This document shows, piece after piece, positions 43,660 to 52,616 of a stretch of DNA of 64,000 nucleotides. Numbering within the stretch: the stretch's first letter is position 1; each line of letters opens with the position of its first letter. Position numbers and translations under genes: made by a program. The stretch covers positions 62,001 to 126,000 of the forward strand of contig SAKE01000004.1 in assembly GCA_004017275.1 (NCBI GenBank), in the 5' to 3' direction. A model generated the notes under the pieces. That model saw only the letters and a list, made by a program, of their open reading frames with translations. It did no database searches and was not told the origin of the DNA. The stretch is from Mesorhizobium sp. GTDB taxonomy: Bacteria > Pseudomonadota > Alphaproteobacteria > Rhizobiales > Rhizobiaceae.

Positions 43660-44835
43660 ATGCGCGCGCAAAACATCATGCAGACTGCCATTCACGGACG
43701 ATGGGCCGTGGCGGCGATTTTCCTCGCCAACGGCTTCCTGACCGGCAGCTGGGCGCCGCAGATTCCGGTGTTCCTGACCCGGCTGGACATTTCGAAATTC
43801 ACGCTCGGCCTGCTGATCCTGCTGTTCGGCGCCGGCGCCGTCGCTGCCATGACCTGGTGCGGCCATTTGATCTCCAGACATGGTTCGCGCACCGTGCTGC
43901 GCTGGTTCGGCCTTTGCGGCAGCCTCGGCCTGCTGGTCGTGGCATTGGCGCCCAACGTGCCGCTGGCAGCCATCGCCATGTTCATCTTCGGCGGCTCGAT
44001 CGGCGGCATGGACGTCGCCATGAACGCCAATGCGGTGGTGGTCGAACGACGGCTCTCCCGCGCCATCATGTCGTCGTCGCATGGCTTCTGGAGCCTCGGC
44101 GGTTTCGCCGGCGGCGGCCTCGGCGGCTTTGCTATCCAGACCTACGGCCATCTCGCGCACGCGGCGGTGGTGACAGCGCTCGCCTTCGCGGTGATCGCGG
44201 TGGCGGTTCGCCATCTGGTCGCTGAGGACGGGCCGCAGGCGGCCGAGCATCACAAATTCGCGCTGCCGGCCAACCCGCTGGTTTATCTGGTCGGTTTGAT
44301 GGCCTTGCTGACAATGATTTCCGAGGGTGCGGTGCTCGACTGGGCGGCGCTGTATCTCAGGCAGGAACTCGGTGCCGACCTTGCCGTCGCTGGTCTCGCC
44401 TATGCTGCCTTTTCCGGTGTCATGGCGATCATGCGCTTCTTCGGCGACGGCGTGCGTAACCGCTTCGGCGCGGTGACGACGCTGCGCGGCTCGGCGATTG
44501 TCGCGGCCGCCGGCATGCTGATCGCCGGCCTATCGCCCTCGCCCTGGCTCGCGATCGCCGCCTTTGCCTTGTGCGGCTTCGGCATCGCCAACATGGTGCC
44601 GATCATCTTCTCGGCCGGCGGCAACCAGGAAGGCATGTCGTCCGGCACCGGTATGAGCGTCGTCACCACCATGGGCTATTCCGGAATATTGGTAGCGCCG
44701 TCGGCGATCGGCTTCGTTGCCGAGCATTCCAGCTTCGGCCCGATCTTCATCGCCATGTCGGGGCTGCTGATCGTCGTGCTGCTTATGGCCGGACTCGCTC
44801 ATCGCGCCGAATTCGCGCCAGCACCCGCCGAATAG
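43660..44835 (+). CDS. MFS transporter
   Basis: The 391-residue protein has about 12 hydrophobic helices and the opening IHGRWAVAAIFLANGFLTGSWAPQIPVFLTRLDISKFTLGLLIL. The motif HLISRHGSRTVL is the MFS loop. GGSIGGMDVAMNANAVVVER is typical of the YbjJ-type branch, so sugar or metabolite transport is plausible but unproven. Its last 37 bp overlap the 3' end of the opposing LysR gene. No strong ribosome site is visible at 43660; 43678 is another ATG. Confidence 0.87.
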   Translation: MRAQNIMQTAIHGRWAVAAIFLANGFLTGSWAPQIPVFLTRLDISKFTLGLLILLFGAGAVAAMTWCGHLISRHGSRTVLRWFGLCGSLGLLVVALAPNVPLAAIAMFIFGGSIGGMDVAMNANAVVVERRLSRAIMSSSHGFWSLGGFAGGGLGGFAIQTYGHLAHAAVVTALAFAVIAVAVRHLVAEDGPQAAEHHKFALPANPLVYLVGLMALLTMISEGAVLDWAALYLRQELGADLAVAGLAYAAFSGVMAIMRFFGDGVRNRFGAVTTLRGSAIVAAAGMLIAGLSPSPWLAIAAFALCGFGIANMVPIIFSAGGNQEGMSSGTGMSVVTTMGYSGILVAPSAIGFVAEHSSFGPIFIAMSGLLIVVLLMAGLAHRAEFAPAPAE

Positions 44836-45707
44836 CGCTTCAGCTCCTCGTAGAGGAAATCCGCCACGCGGCGGATGCGCACGCTGGTACGCACGTCGCG
44901 ATGCATTGCCAGCCACACGGGCAGAACGGGCAAAGGCAGGCCGGGCAGCAATTTCTCCACCAGGGGATCGCGATCTGCCAGCCGCTCTTGGCCGAGCCCG
45001 ATGCCGTTTCCCGCCCGAACCGCTTCCCATAAAACCATCTGGTTGTCGGCCCTGAAGCGGAAGCTGCTCCGGGTGACCGGAATGCCATACTGGGTAAAGC
45101 CCCTGATAATGTCGTCGCCGCGGTCGAAGCCGACCAAATCGTGGTCGACAAGATCGGCAGGGTTCAGCGGACGGCCACGCCGGTCGAGATAAGATTTGGC
45201 CGCGCAGGCGCAAAGCTCGATGTCGCAGACCTTACGCGCAATCAGCTCGTTCTGCGCCGGCTTGACCATGCGGATGGCGATGTCGGCATCGCGCCGCAGC
45301 AGGTTCTCGACCTGGTTCGAGGCAACGATCTCGACCTCGATGCCGGGCTCCTCGATGCCGAGCCGCGCCGTCATCCCCGGCAGCACATAGGCCGCCACCA
45401 TCTCGCTGGCGGCAATGCGCACGGTGCCTTCGATAGCCTCGACCGAGCCCACCGCCAACAGGGAAAAGGCGCTCGCCTGCTCGCTGACCGCCTTGCCGCG
45501 CTCGAACAGCGTGCTGCCGGCTTCCGTCAGTTCATAGCCGCGCCGCCCACGACGGAAAAGCGTAACGCCCAGCGCCTGTTCGAGCTCGCCGATGTGACGG
45601 CCAAGCGTCGGCTGGCTTGCCGAGAGCTTTCGCGCTGCAGCCGACAGGCTGCCGGTTTCCGCCACGGTGACGAAGCTTTTGATCAGGTTCCAGTCGATTT
45701 CTGCCAT
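44799..45707 (-). CDS. LysR-family transcriptional regulator
   Basis: The 302-residue protein has a LysR winged helix: NLIKSFVTVAETGSLSAAARKLSASQPTLGRHIGELEQALGVTLFRRGRRGYELTEAG. The periplasmic-binding-like effector domain follows. It is divergent from the DUF680 and NAD-binding genes, which it may control. Its 3' end overlaps the convergent MFS gene by 37 bp, so it could also influence that gene's message. Confidence 0.93.
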   Translation of the reverse strand: MAEIDWNLIKSFVTVAETGSLSAAARKLSASQPTLGRHIGELEQALGVTLFRRGRRGYELTEAGSTLFERGKAVSEQASAFSLLAVGSVEAIEGTVRIAASEMVAAYVLPGMTARLGIEEPGIEVEIVASNQVENLLRRDADIAIRMVKPAQNELIARKVCDIELCACAAKSYLDRRGRPLNPADLVDHDLVGFDRGDDIIRGFTQYGIPVTRSSFRFRADNQMVLWEAVRAGNGIGLGQERLADRDPLVEKLLPGLPLPVLPVWLAMHRDVRTSVRIRRVADFLYEELKRYSAGAGANSAR

Positions 45708-45802
45708 TCATTTCTGAATATCGTAACTCCATTCGTAGTCAATTTCCATTCGCAAGTGAGGCGATCATATTCGGACTGCAAACACCAACAAGGAGACCAG
45801 AA

Positions 45803-46012
45803 ATGAACAAGATCGCACTCGCCGCCGTCGCCATCCTCATCGCTACGACCACCGCCTTTGCCGGCAGCGACAAGTTTGGCTCGAACGACGCCAGCCAGCC
45901 GGCCGCCACCAGCACCGATGCCACAATCACCACGTCGATCGGGAAGCCGGGCGAGACCGTCCGGAAGCCGGTCACGCAGGGCAGCAACCGCGACCTCTTC
46001 GGCAACCGCTGA
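45803..46012 (+). CDS. DUF680 small secreted protein, 69 aa
   Basis: The product has a clear signal peptide, MNKIALAAVAILIATTTAFA, then GSDKFGSNDASQPAATSTDATI and an end with SNRDLFGNR. This pattern is the DUF680 family, which I associate mainly with Mesorhizobium. The ribosome site AAGGAGACC precedes the ATG. The function is unknown. It lies 77 bp upstream of the NAD-binding gene on the same strand. Confidence 0.9.
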   Translation: MNKIALAAVAILIATTTAFAGSDKFGSNDASQPAATSTDATITTSIGKPGETVRKPVTQGSNRDLFGNR

Positions 46013-46089
46013 TCTCGATCACGCTTGTCGCTGATCCCGATCGCGCGCCCCAACCGACCACGCGAAAGTTCCAATCAGGAGTATATCCC

Positions 46090-47049
46090 ATGACCAAGAT
46101 CGCAATTCTCGGTGCCAATGGCCGGCTCGGCCGCATGGTCGCCAGGGCCTTCATCGACGCCGGCTATGATGTCCGCACTGTTACCCGCAACGGCAAGCTG
46201 CCAACCGAACTAAAGGGGGCTACCGCCGTTGCCGGTGACGCGCTCGACCCGGAAGCGCTCATCCGCGCGACGGAGGGTGTCGACATCATCTTCAATGGCC
46301 TCAACCCGATCTACACGGACTGGGGCAAGTGCATGCCGATGGCCGAAAACGTCATGGCCGCTTGCCATGCCAACAACGCGCTGCATCTCTTTCCCGGCAC
46401 CGTCTACAATTACGGCTCGCCGATGCCGCAGGTGATCAACGAAGACACGCCGTTCCACCCGACGACCGAAAAGGGTCGCATCCGGGTCGCCATGGAAGAC
46501 CTGTTTCGCCGCGAGGCCGAAGCGCGCCGCGTCCGCACCATTCTTCTGCGGGCCGGCGATTTCTTCGGCGGCACCGGCAGCGGCTCGTGGTTCGATCTGG
46601 TCGTCGCCGCCAAGATCAACAAGGGCATCTACACCGCGCCCGGCCCGGTCGCTCTGGTTCATGAATGGGCTTATCTGCCAGACTTCGCCCTCGGCTTCGT
46701 CGCGCTGGTGCGCAATCTAAACAAACTGGGCTCCTACGAGGCGCTGAATTTTCCAGGCCACGCAGTCACCGACCTGGAGATCAAGGCCGCTGCTGAAAAG
46801 GCGCTTGGCCGCCCGCTCAAGATGACGTCGATGGCCTGGTGGGTGCTGCGTGCGGGCAGCCCGTTCGTGGCGATGTGGCGCGAGATCGTCTCGATGTCCT
46901 ATCTGCGTTTCGAGCCACACCAACTGGCTTCAACGCGCCTAGAAGGCATCATCGGCGAGATCCCGCATACGCCACTGGATCAGGCGGTCACTGAAGCTCT
47001 CGAGGATATCGGCATCGCCACCGTGAGTGGTGTTGCGAAAGCTTCCTGA
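46090..47049 (+). CDS. NAD(P)-binding epimerase/NmrA-like protein
   Basis: The 319-residue protein has a Rossmann motif at the start (KIAILGANGRLGRMVARAF) and the extended short-chain dehydrogenase pattern, including HLFPGTVYNYG and RTILLRAGDFFGGTG. The usual YxxxK pair is not clear, so it may be an atypical reductase or a regulator like NmrA. It follows the DUF680 gene and is divergent from a LysR gene. Confidence 0.85.
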   Translation: MTKIAILGANGRLGRMVARAFIDAGYDVRTVTRNGKLPTELKGATAVAGDALDPEALIRATEGVDIIFNGLNPIYTDWGKCMPMAENVMAACHANNALHLFPGTVYNYGSPMPQVINEDTPFHPTTEKGRIRVAMEDLFRREAEARRVRTILLRAGDFFGGTGSGSWFDLVVAAKINKGIYTAPGPVALVHEWAYLPDFALGFVALVRNLNKLGSYEALNFPGHAVTDLEIKAAAEKALGRPLKMTSMAWWVLRAGSPFVAMWREIVSMSYLRFEPHQLASTRLEGIIGEIPHTPLDQAVTEALEDIGIATVSGVAKAS

Positions 47050-47111
47050 CAGGCAAGGCGCACAATTGCGGGCCTGCCCGTCACATCTTTCTACGGAACT
47101 GAAAGGGCGGC

Positions 47112-47270
47112 TCAGAGCCGCCCCATCAACAGCAATATCAGAAGCACCACCAGCATGACGCCGACGATGCCCGACGGCCCATAACCCCAGGAGCGCGAAT
47201 GCGGCCAGGCCGGCACCGCGCCAATGAGGACAAGGATCAGGATGATGATGACGATGGTGGTGATCGGCAT
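47112..47270 (-). CDS. DUF3309 small membrane protein, 52 aa
   Basis: The product is MPITTIVIIILILVLIGAVP followed by AWPHSRSWGYGPSGIVGVMLVVLLILLLMGRL. Two membrane helices flank the conserved WPHSRSWGYGPSG loop of DUF3309. The start at 47270 follows TGGGAGTTTG; the longer frame would translate degenerate repeats. The function is unknown. A GGGCGGCT hairpin overlaps its stop codon. Confidence 0.9.
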   Translation of the reverse strand: MPITTIVIIILILVLIGAVPAWPHSRSWGYGPSGIVGVMLVVLLILLLMGRL

Positions 47271-47284
47271 GACAAACTCCCAGC

Positions 47285-47354
47285 ACAATGCTTTGCGCTG
47301 CTCCGGTGACAACGCTATGCGTTGCCCCGAGACAATGCTTCGCATTGCTCTTGG
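47285..47354. repeat. Three degenerate 23-24-bp tandem repeats
   Basis: Units start ACAATGCTTTGCG (47285), ACAACGCTATGCG (47309) and ACAATGCTTCGCA (47332). Each contains a small palindrome such as CAATGCTTCGCATTG. They fill the promoter region of the DUF3309 gene. Confidence 0.65.
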
Positions 47355-47367
47355 GAAGAACAATGCA

Positions 47368-47398
47368 AAAGGCCGCCCGGTTGTTCCGGGCGGCCTTT
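47368..47398. terminator. Terminator after the RND transporter gene
   Basis: The stem AAAGGCCGCCCGG / CCGGGCGGCCTTT has a 5-base loop and A/T tracts on both sides. It lies 22 bp past the RND stop on the minus strand. Confidence 0.85.
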
Positions 47399-47420
47399 GC
47401 CGGTCAAATCCGCAATGGGT

Positions 47421-50400
47421 CTATTCGGCGGCCTTCGGGAACGCAATCTCCGGCTCTGCTCCGGCTTCCTGCTCCGGCGCGTCGGTCGAGGAAATCTCGC
47501 CCTTGCCGCGGCGGAACAGCCGGCTGATCAAACCGCGCCGTGCGCCCGGCTTGACCTTGGCGCGAGTGAACACCATCAGCATCGACGGCGTCACCACCAG
47601 CGTCAGTACCGTGGCGAAGGACAGGCCGAAGACGATCGCCGACGACAGCGAAATCCACCACTGCGTCGACGGCGCGTTGATCGTCGTCTCGTGATGGAAG
47701 ATTTCGAGGCCGAGGCCGAAGGCGATCGGCAACACGCCGAGAATGGCCGACACCGCCGTCAGGACCACCGGACGGGCGCGTTCGCGGCAGGTCTGCAGCA
47801 CCGCCTCGACCTTGTCCCAGCCCTCTTCGCGCAGCCGGTCATAGGTGTCGATCAGCACGATGTTGTTGTTCACCACCACGCCGGCCAGCGCGATGACGCC
47901 GATGCCCGACATGACGATGCCAAACGTCTCGCCTGTTATCAGCAGCCCGAGGAACACGCCGATCGTCGCCATGACCACGCAGGACAGCACCAGCCAGACG
48001 CTGGTGAACTTGTTGAACTGCGCCAGCAGCACCAGGAAGATCAGGAAGATCGCCGCCCCGAAGGCCTTGCTGAGGAAGGCGCTGGCTTCGGCGCTGTCCT
48101 CGTTCGAGCCGGCCAGCTTCCAGCGGATGCCGCTGCCCAGATCCATCTCCGAGACAGCCTTGGTGACCTGCTCCTGCACGGCCGCGACCTGGGCGCCGGC
48201 GGCAACGTTGGCCTGGACGACCACCGTGCGCGCGCCGTCGATGCGGTTGAGGATGCCGACCGTCGGTTCAGGCTTGCGCACGACGAAGTTCGAGATCGGC
48301 ACCGAGCCTTGCGAGGTCTGCACCCTGAGTTCGTCGAGCGTCGACAGCGTGCGCCGGTCCTCGGGCAGGCGCAGCCTTATGTCGACGGCATCGTCGGCTC
48401 CGGCCGGACGGTATTCCGAGAGCTTCAGGCCGTTGGTCACCAGTTGCACCACGGTTCCGACCGAAGTCGGGCTGATGCCATACTGCGCCGCCTTGGCGCG
48501 GTCGACCGCGAGCGCCCAGTCGACGCCGGGCGGCGGCAGGCCATCGGAAATGTCGATGACGCCCGGCACCTTGCCGATGCGCGCCGCGACGGCGCGCGCC
48601 TTGTCGTCGAGCCCCTTGGGATCGACAGCCGAAAGCCTGATCTGGATCGGCTTGCCGGTCGGCGGACCGGCCTCCGGCACGCGCACCTCGACATCGACGC
48701 CGGGAATGTCGGCCATGACGCCGCGCAGATCGTCAAGGATGTGGTTTGCCGACTTGCGCTCGCGCCAGTCGATGAATTCGTACTGGATGACGCCGACGAC
48801 GTCTTCGGGAATGTCCTGACCGCCGCCTTGCGTCTTGCCGACGCGGGTGTAGACCGATTTCACGCCCGGCCAGCCGAGCAGCCTGTCTTCCGCAATCTTG
48901 GTCGCCGTATCCATTTCGGCCAGCGAAAGATTGCCGCGCGCATGCACATAGAGCAGGCCGTAATCCGGCTCGACATTCGGGAAGAACTCGACGCCGGCGC
49001 CGTATTTCGAATAGGCGAAGCCGACGCCGAACAGCAGCGCGACGGTCAGCACCAGCACGGTGATGGGGAAGCGCACCGCTTGCTTGACGATTGCCATGTA
49101 CCAGCCGTCGCGATTGTCGTCCTCATGATGCGGCGGCGCCTTGGCGAAGATCGCACCCAAGGTCGGTGCGAACACCAGCGCGTAGAGCATCGAGGCCGAG
49201 AGCGTGACGATCAGCGTGATCGGCATGTACTTCATGAAGTCGCCGATAATGCCCGGCCAGAACAACAGCGGCGAGAAGGCAGCGATGCGCGTCATCGTCG
49301 CCGCGATGACCGGACCGGCCATGCGCTTGGCGGCAAGCGCAAAGGCTTCCTCCTTCGGCATGCCTTCGCTCATCCGTCGCTCGGCGAACTCGGTGACGAT
49401 GATGGCGTCGTCGACCAGCATGCCGACGGCAAGGATCAGGCTGAACAGCACGATCATGTTGATCGTGTAGCCCATCATCGCCAGCAGCAGGATGCCGATC
49501 AGGAAGGATGACGGAATGGCGAGCCCGATCAGCAGCGAGGCACGGCCGGACAGCGCGTAAAGGATGACGATGAACACCAGGATGACGGCGATCATCACAT
49601 GGTTCTGCAGATCGCCGAGCAACTGGTTGACGAAGACCGACTTGTCCTGCGTGTAGGTGACGTTCATGCCTTGAGGCATGGACTTGACGAACTCGTCGGA
49701 CACCTCCCGCACCTTGGCGATGGTGTCGATCAGGTTGGAGCCGATACGCTTCTTGACTTCGATGGCGATGGCCGGCTTGCCATTGAGGCGCGTCACCGTC
49801 TCGGCATCCTTGAAAGTCGAGCGGATCGTGGCGATGTCCTTGGCCTGCACCACGGCATTAGGGCCGGCAACCACCGGCAGTGCAGCGACATCCTCCGGCG
49901 TCTCGATCAGCGACGGCACTTTGACGGCGTATTTGCCTTCCGAGCCCTCGATGTTGCCGGCGGCGACCAGACTGTTGGAATTGCCGACCGCACCGATCAG
50001 CTGATCGAGCTGCAGCCCGTAGGAAGACAGCTTCATAGGGTCGATAACGACTTCGACGAGATCGTCGCGCGCACCTTGCAGCGAGCCTTCGAGAACGCCG
50101 GGCACCTCCTCGATGCGGTCGCGCAGTTCGCGTGCGGCGGCGGTCAGCACGCGTTCGGGCAATTCGCCCGACAGCGTGACGACGAGCACCGGAAACTCGG
50201 AAATGTTGACTTCGTTGACCGTTGGCTCCTCGGCTGCCTGCGGCAGGTCGGCCTTGGCGTCCTGCACCTTGCTGCGCGTGTCCTGCAGCGCGGTGGCCAG
50301 ATTGGTCTGCGGCTGGAATTCGACCAGAACGTAGCCGCCGCCCTGGAAGGCGGCAGAACGCATTTCCTTGAGGCCCTTCAGGTTCTTCAGCTTGCTTTCC

Positions 50401-50600
50401 ATCGGCCGCAACAGCAGCCGCTCGGAATCCTCAGGCGAAATGCCTTGATAGATCAAGCTGATATACATCATCGGAATCGGAACGTCGGGCTCCGCTTCCT
50501 TCGGCGTCGACTGGTAGGCGACCGCGCCGGCCAGGATGAGGAACACCAGCACCGAGATGGTCAGGCGGGCATTGTTGATTGCGAGTCTGACGATATCCAT
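47421..50600 (-). CDS. RND efflux transporter, inner-membrane subunit
   Basis: The 1059-residue protein has the AcrB/MexB-like layout: a first helix, a large periplasmic domain (about residues 35-330), helices 2-7, a second periplasmic domain and helices 8-12. The proton-relay aspartates are in LAVGMLVDDAIIVTEFAERR. It should export drugs or other toxic compounds using the proton gradient. The adaptor gene lies 80 bp upstream; no outer-membrane TolC gene is present, so a shared TolC must be used. The substrate is unknown. Confidence 0.94.
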   Translation of the reverse strand: MDIVRLAINNARLTISVLVFLILAGAVAYQSTPKEAEPDVPIPMMYISLIYQGISPEDSERLLLRPMESKLKNLKGLKEMRSAAFQGGGYVLVEFQPQTNLATALQDTRSKVQDAKADLPQAAEEPTVNEVNISEFPVLVVTLSGELPERVLTAAARELRDRIEEVPGVLEGSLQGARDDLVEVVIDPMKLSSYGLQLDQLIGAVGNSNSLVAAGNIEGSEGKYAVKVPSLIETPEDVAALPVVAGPNAVVQAKDIATIRSTFKDAETVTRLNGKPAIAIEVKKRIGSNLIDTIAKVREVSDEFVKSMPQGMNVTYTQDKSVFVNQLLGDLQNHVMIAVILVFIVILYALSGRASLLIGLAIPSSFLIGILLLAMMGYTINMIVLFSLILAVGMLVDDAIIVTEFAERRMSEGMPKEEAFALAAKRMAGPVIAATMTRIAAFSPLLFWPGIIGDFMKYMPITLIVTLSASMLYALVFAPTLGAIFAKAPPHHEDDNRDGWYMAIVKQAVRFPITVLVLTVALLFGVGFAYSKYGAGVEFFPNVEPDYGLLYVHARGNLSLAEMDTATKIAEDRLLGWPGVKSVYTRVGKTQGGGQDIPEDVVGVIQYEFIDWRERKSANHILDDLRGVMADIPGVDVEVRVPEAGPPTGKPIQIRLSAVDPKGLDDKARAVAARIGKVPGVIDISDGLPPPGVDWALAVDRAKAAQYGISPTSVGTVVQLVTNGLKLSEYRPAGADDAVDIRLRLPEDRRTLSTLDELRVQTSQGSVPISNFVVRKPEPTVGILNRIDGARTVVVQANVAAGAQVAAVQEQVTKAVSEMDLGSGIRWKLAGSNEDSAEASAFLSKAFGAAIFLIFLVLLAQFNKFTSVWLVLSCVVMATIGVFLGLLITGETFGIVMSGIGVIALAGVVVNNNIVLIDTYDRLREEGWDKVEAVLQTCRERARPVVLTAVSAILGVLPIAFGLGLEIFHHETTINAPSTQWWISLSSAIVFGLSFATVLTLVVTPSMLMVFTRAKVKPGARRGLISRLFRRGKGEISSTDAPEQEAGAEPEIAFPKAAE

Positions 50601-50680
50601 GGCTAACGCCTGTTCTTGAATTTCAGGGGCTGCGTCGCAGCCGATTGTCCCCGCCCAGGGCTAGTCCTTCGCGACCTGCG

Positions 50681-51853
50681 CTACTGGGTGCCGGCCGTTG
50701 CTTCGCCAAGCAGCTTTTGAATGGTTGCCTTGTCGGCCTCGACCGGATTGACCAGATCGCCTTCCTTAACCAGTTCCTGGCCGGCAACGATGATGCGCGC
50801 ATCGGCCGGGATACCGCCGAGCACGAGACCGGTCGGCGTGTCGTCGACGAGATCGATCGGGAAGAACGCCACCTTGTTGTCCTTGCCGACGGCACGAATG
50901 CCGAGGTCGCCCTTGTCGCCAAGCGTCACCACCGAGCGCGGCAAAAGGACCGCGTCGGTCGGCTGCGCGTTGAGCGCGATTTCCGCCGTCATGCCGGCCG
51001 GCACGGAGCCGTCGGCATTGGGGATCGCCACCTCGACGCGGAAGGTACGGGTCGCCGACGAGGCGTCGCGGCTGATGTAGCGCACGGTGCCTTCGACCGT
51101 CTGGCCGCTGACCAGCCGTATGGTGGCCTTGTCGCCGAGCTTCAGGTAGCCGAGGTCGCGTTCGCTGACTTCGCCGCGGGCAATCACCGGATCGAGCTTG
51201 AGGATGGTTGCCACCTCGCCGCCCTGCATGATGGAACTGCCAAGTTCCACTGGCACCCGGTCGATGACACCGTCGAAAGGCGCCTTCACCTCATTGCGGT
51301 CGAGTTCGGCCTGTGCCGTATCCAGCAGCGACTGCGCGGAGGTCAGGTTCGAACGCGCGGTATCGAGTTGCAATTTCGGCAAATTGCCAGTCTTCATCAG
51401 CCGCAGGGCTGCGTCCAGTTCGGCCTGGCGCTGCACCACGAGTTGCCTGGCGTTGTCGACCATCGAGATCTTTTCTTCCGCCGCAAGCATCAGCACCAGA
51501 TCACCGGTCTTGACGTGATCGCCTTGCTTGACAGGCAGCTTGTCGATGACACCGGCAACACGGGTTGCGAGCACCGCCCGCTTGTCAGCTTCGGTAAGCC
51601 CGGAAATGCGGATGGCGCGTGCATAGGTCTTGCGCGGCGGCGTCACCACCGCGACGGTGCGCAGCGGCGCCTTCGGCTCGGCTTCCGTCGCCTTGGGCTT
51701 GTTCATGTCAGGCGCCTTGCCCTGCTCAACTTCGGCTGCCTTGGCTTTGTCCGCGGCTGCGCTGCCGACCGACGAAAACTCGCCAGTCGCCATCCAGGCC
51801 GCGAAACCGATCAGCACAACAACGGCTGCAAGCTTATGAAACCGGAATCTCAT
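50681..51853 (-). CDS. RND efflux periplasmic adaptor subunit
   Basis: The 390-residue membrane-fusion protein begins with an anchor (RFRFHKLAAVVVLIGFAAWMAT). The typical lipoyl halves flank a helical hairpin (LVVQRQAELDAALRLMKTGNLPKLQLDTARSNLTSAQSLLDTAQAELDRNEVKAPFDGVI). It bridges the RND pump to an outer-membrane channel. The start at 51853 places the anchor at the N-terminus; 51892 is an alternative. Confidence 0.92.
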   Translation of the reverse strand: MRFRFHKLAAVVVLIGFAAWMATGEFSSVGSAAADKAKAAEVEQGKAPDMNKPKATEAEPKAPLRTVAVVTPPRKTYARAIRISGLTEADKRAVLATRVAGVIDKLPVKQGDHVKTGDLVLMLAAEEKISMVDNARQLVVQRQAELDAALRLMKTGNLPKLQLDTARSNLTSAQSLLDTAQAELDRNEVKAPFDGVIDRVPVELGSSIMQGGEVATILKLDPVIARGEVSERDLGYLKLGDKATIRLVSGQTVEGTVRYISRDASSATRTFRVEVAIPNADGSVPAGMTAEIALNAQPTDAVLLPRSVVTLGDKGDLGIRAVGKDNKVAFFPIDLVDDTPTGLVLGGIPADARIIVAGQELVKEGDLVNPVEADKATIQKLLGEATAGTQ

Positions 51854-52007
51854 CGTCGTTTTTTCCACTACGGGTTCGGCCAGCGTCCTCATAACGCGGG
51901 CGCGTCGCCGATATGGGTGCGCGCCGGGCCGTGTTCAATTTGCCGTGATCGGCGAAGCGCGCTTCTACATCAAAGTTGCACCGCAATATAGTCCGAAAGT
52001 TGCAAGA

Positions 52008-52616
52008 TCATTGCGCCACCGGACAAGATGCGCCCGCCGCAGCCCAGGTTTCGATTGCTTGATAGGTTGCTTCGGCAGAGCCCGGAGCCGGTTCACGACC
52101 CGATCCCGGGACCCAGCCCCAGGCGACCAATTTGTCGTCGCGGACATGCAGCGCGATATCCTTCAAGCTACGGTTGCCATTGCGCAGGGGGTCTTTAATC
52201 TGGGCACAGATTTCGGCCGAGGATTTGCCGAACCAGGCCATCTCGGCTGGCGCCAAATGCCAGTTCTCGGCCCCGGGCGGCCCGTGCAATGCATTGGAAT
52301 TGCTGGCGAAATGACAAGTCGTGCAGCGCGGGCCCGGATTGCCGAAGCCCGACCCGTCGGCACCGCGCTGGACATTGAAGGCGTGAACGCGGGTGCCGCC
52401 ATAATGTGCACCCGACCAGCGCGGCCGCTCGTCCGCGACATGACAGTCGGCGCAACGCGGATGCGAGAAAACCGCATAGATCTTATCCCATTCGGACAGG
52501 CCTTTCGCCGCGTCGATCATCGCCGGCGCCGGCGTCTGGCTCTCTTGCGCGATCGCGGACGACACTACCAGGACGAGCATGGCAGCAGGCGTCAGCATGA
52601 TAATGAGCTCCTTCAT
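52008..52616 (-). CDS. Di-heme c-type cytochrome partner of IorAB
   Basis: The 202-residue exported protein has a signal peptide (LTPAAMLVLVVSSAIAQ) and two heme-binding motifs, CADCH (residues 55-59) and CTTCH (98-102). It probably carries electrons from the molybdenum hydroxylase to the respiratory chain. Its ATG overlaps the IorB-like stop (ATGA), so the two are translated together. The exact redox partner is inferred from gene order. Confidence 0.88.
   Translation of the reverse strand: MKELIIMLTPAAMLVLVVSSAIAQESQTPAPAMIDAAKGLSEWDKIYAVFSHPRCADCHVADERPRWSGAHYGGTRVHAFNVQRGADGSGFGNPGPRCTTCHFASNSNALHGPPGAENWHLAPAEMAWFGKSSAEICAQIKDPLRNGNRSLKDIALHVRDDKLVAWGWVPGSGREPAPGSAEATYQAIETWAAAGASCPVAQ

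Noticed and set aside
47322..49511. A 729-codon plus-strand frame opposite the RND transporter gene
   Set aside because: The RND protein on the other strand is unambiguous; this frame is a long antisense shadow rich in His, Arg and Asp.
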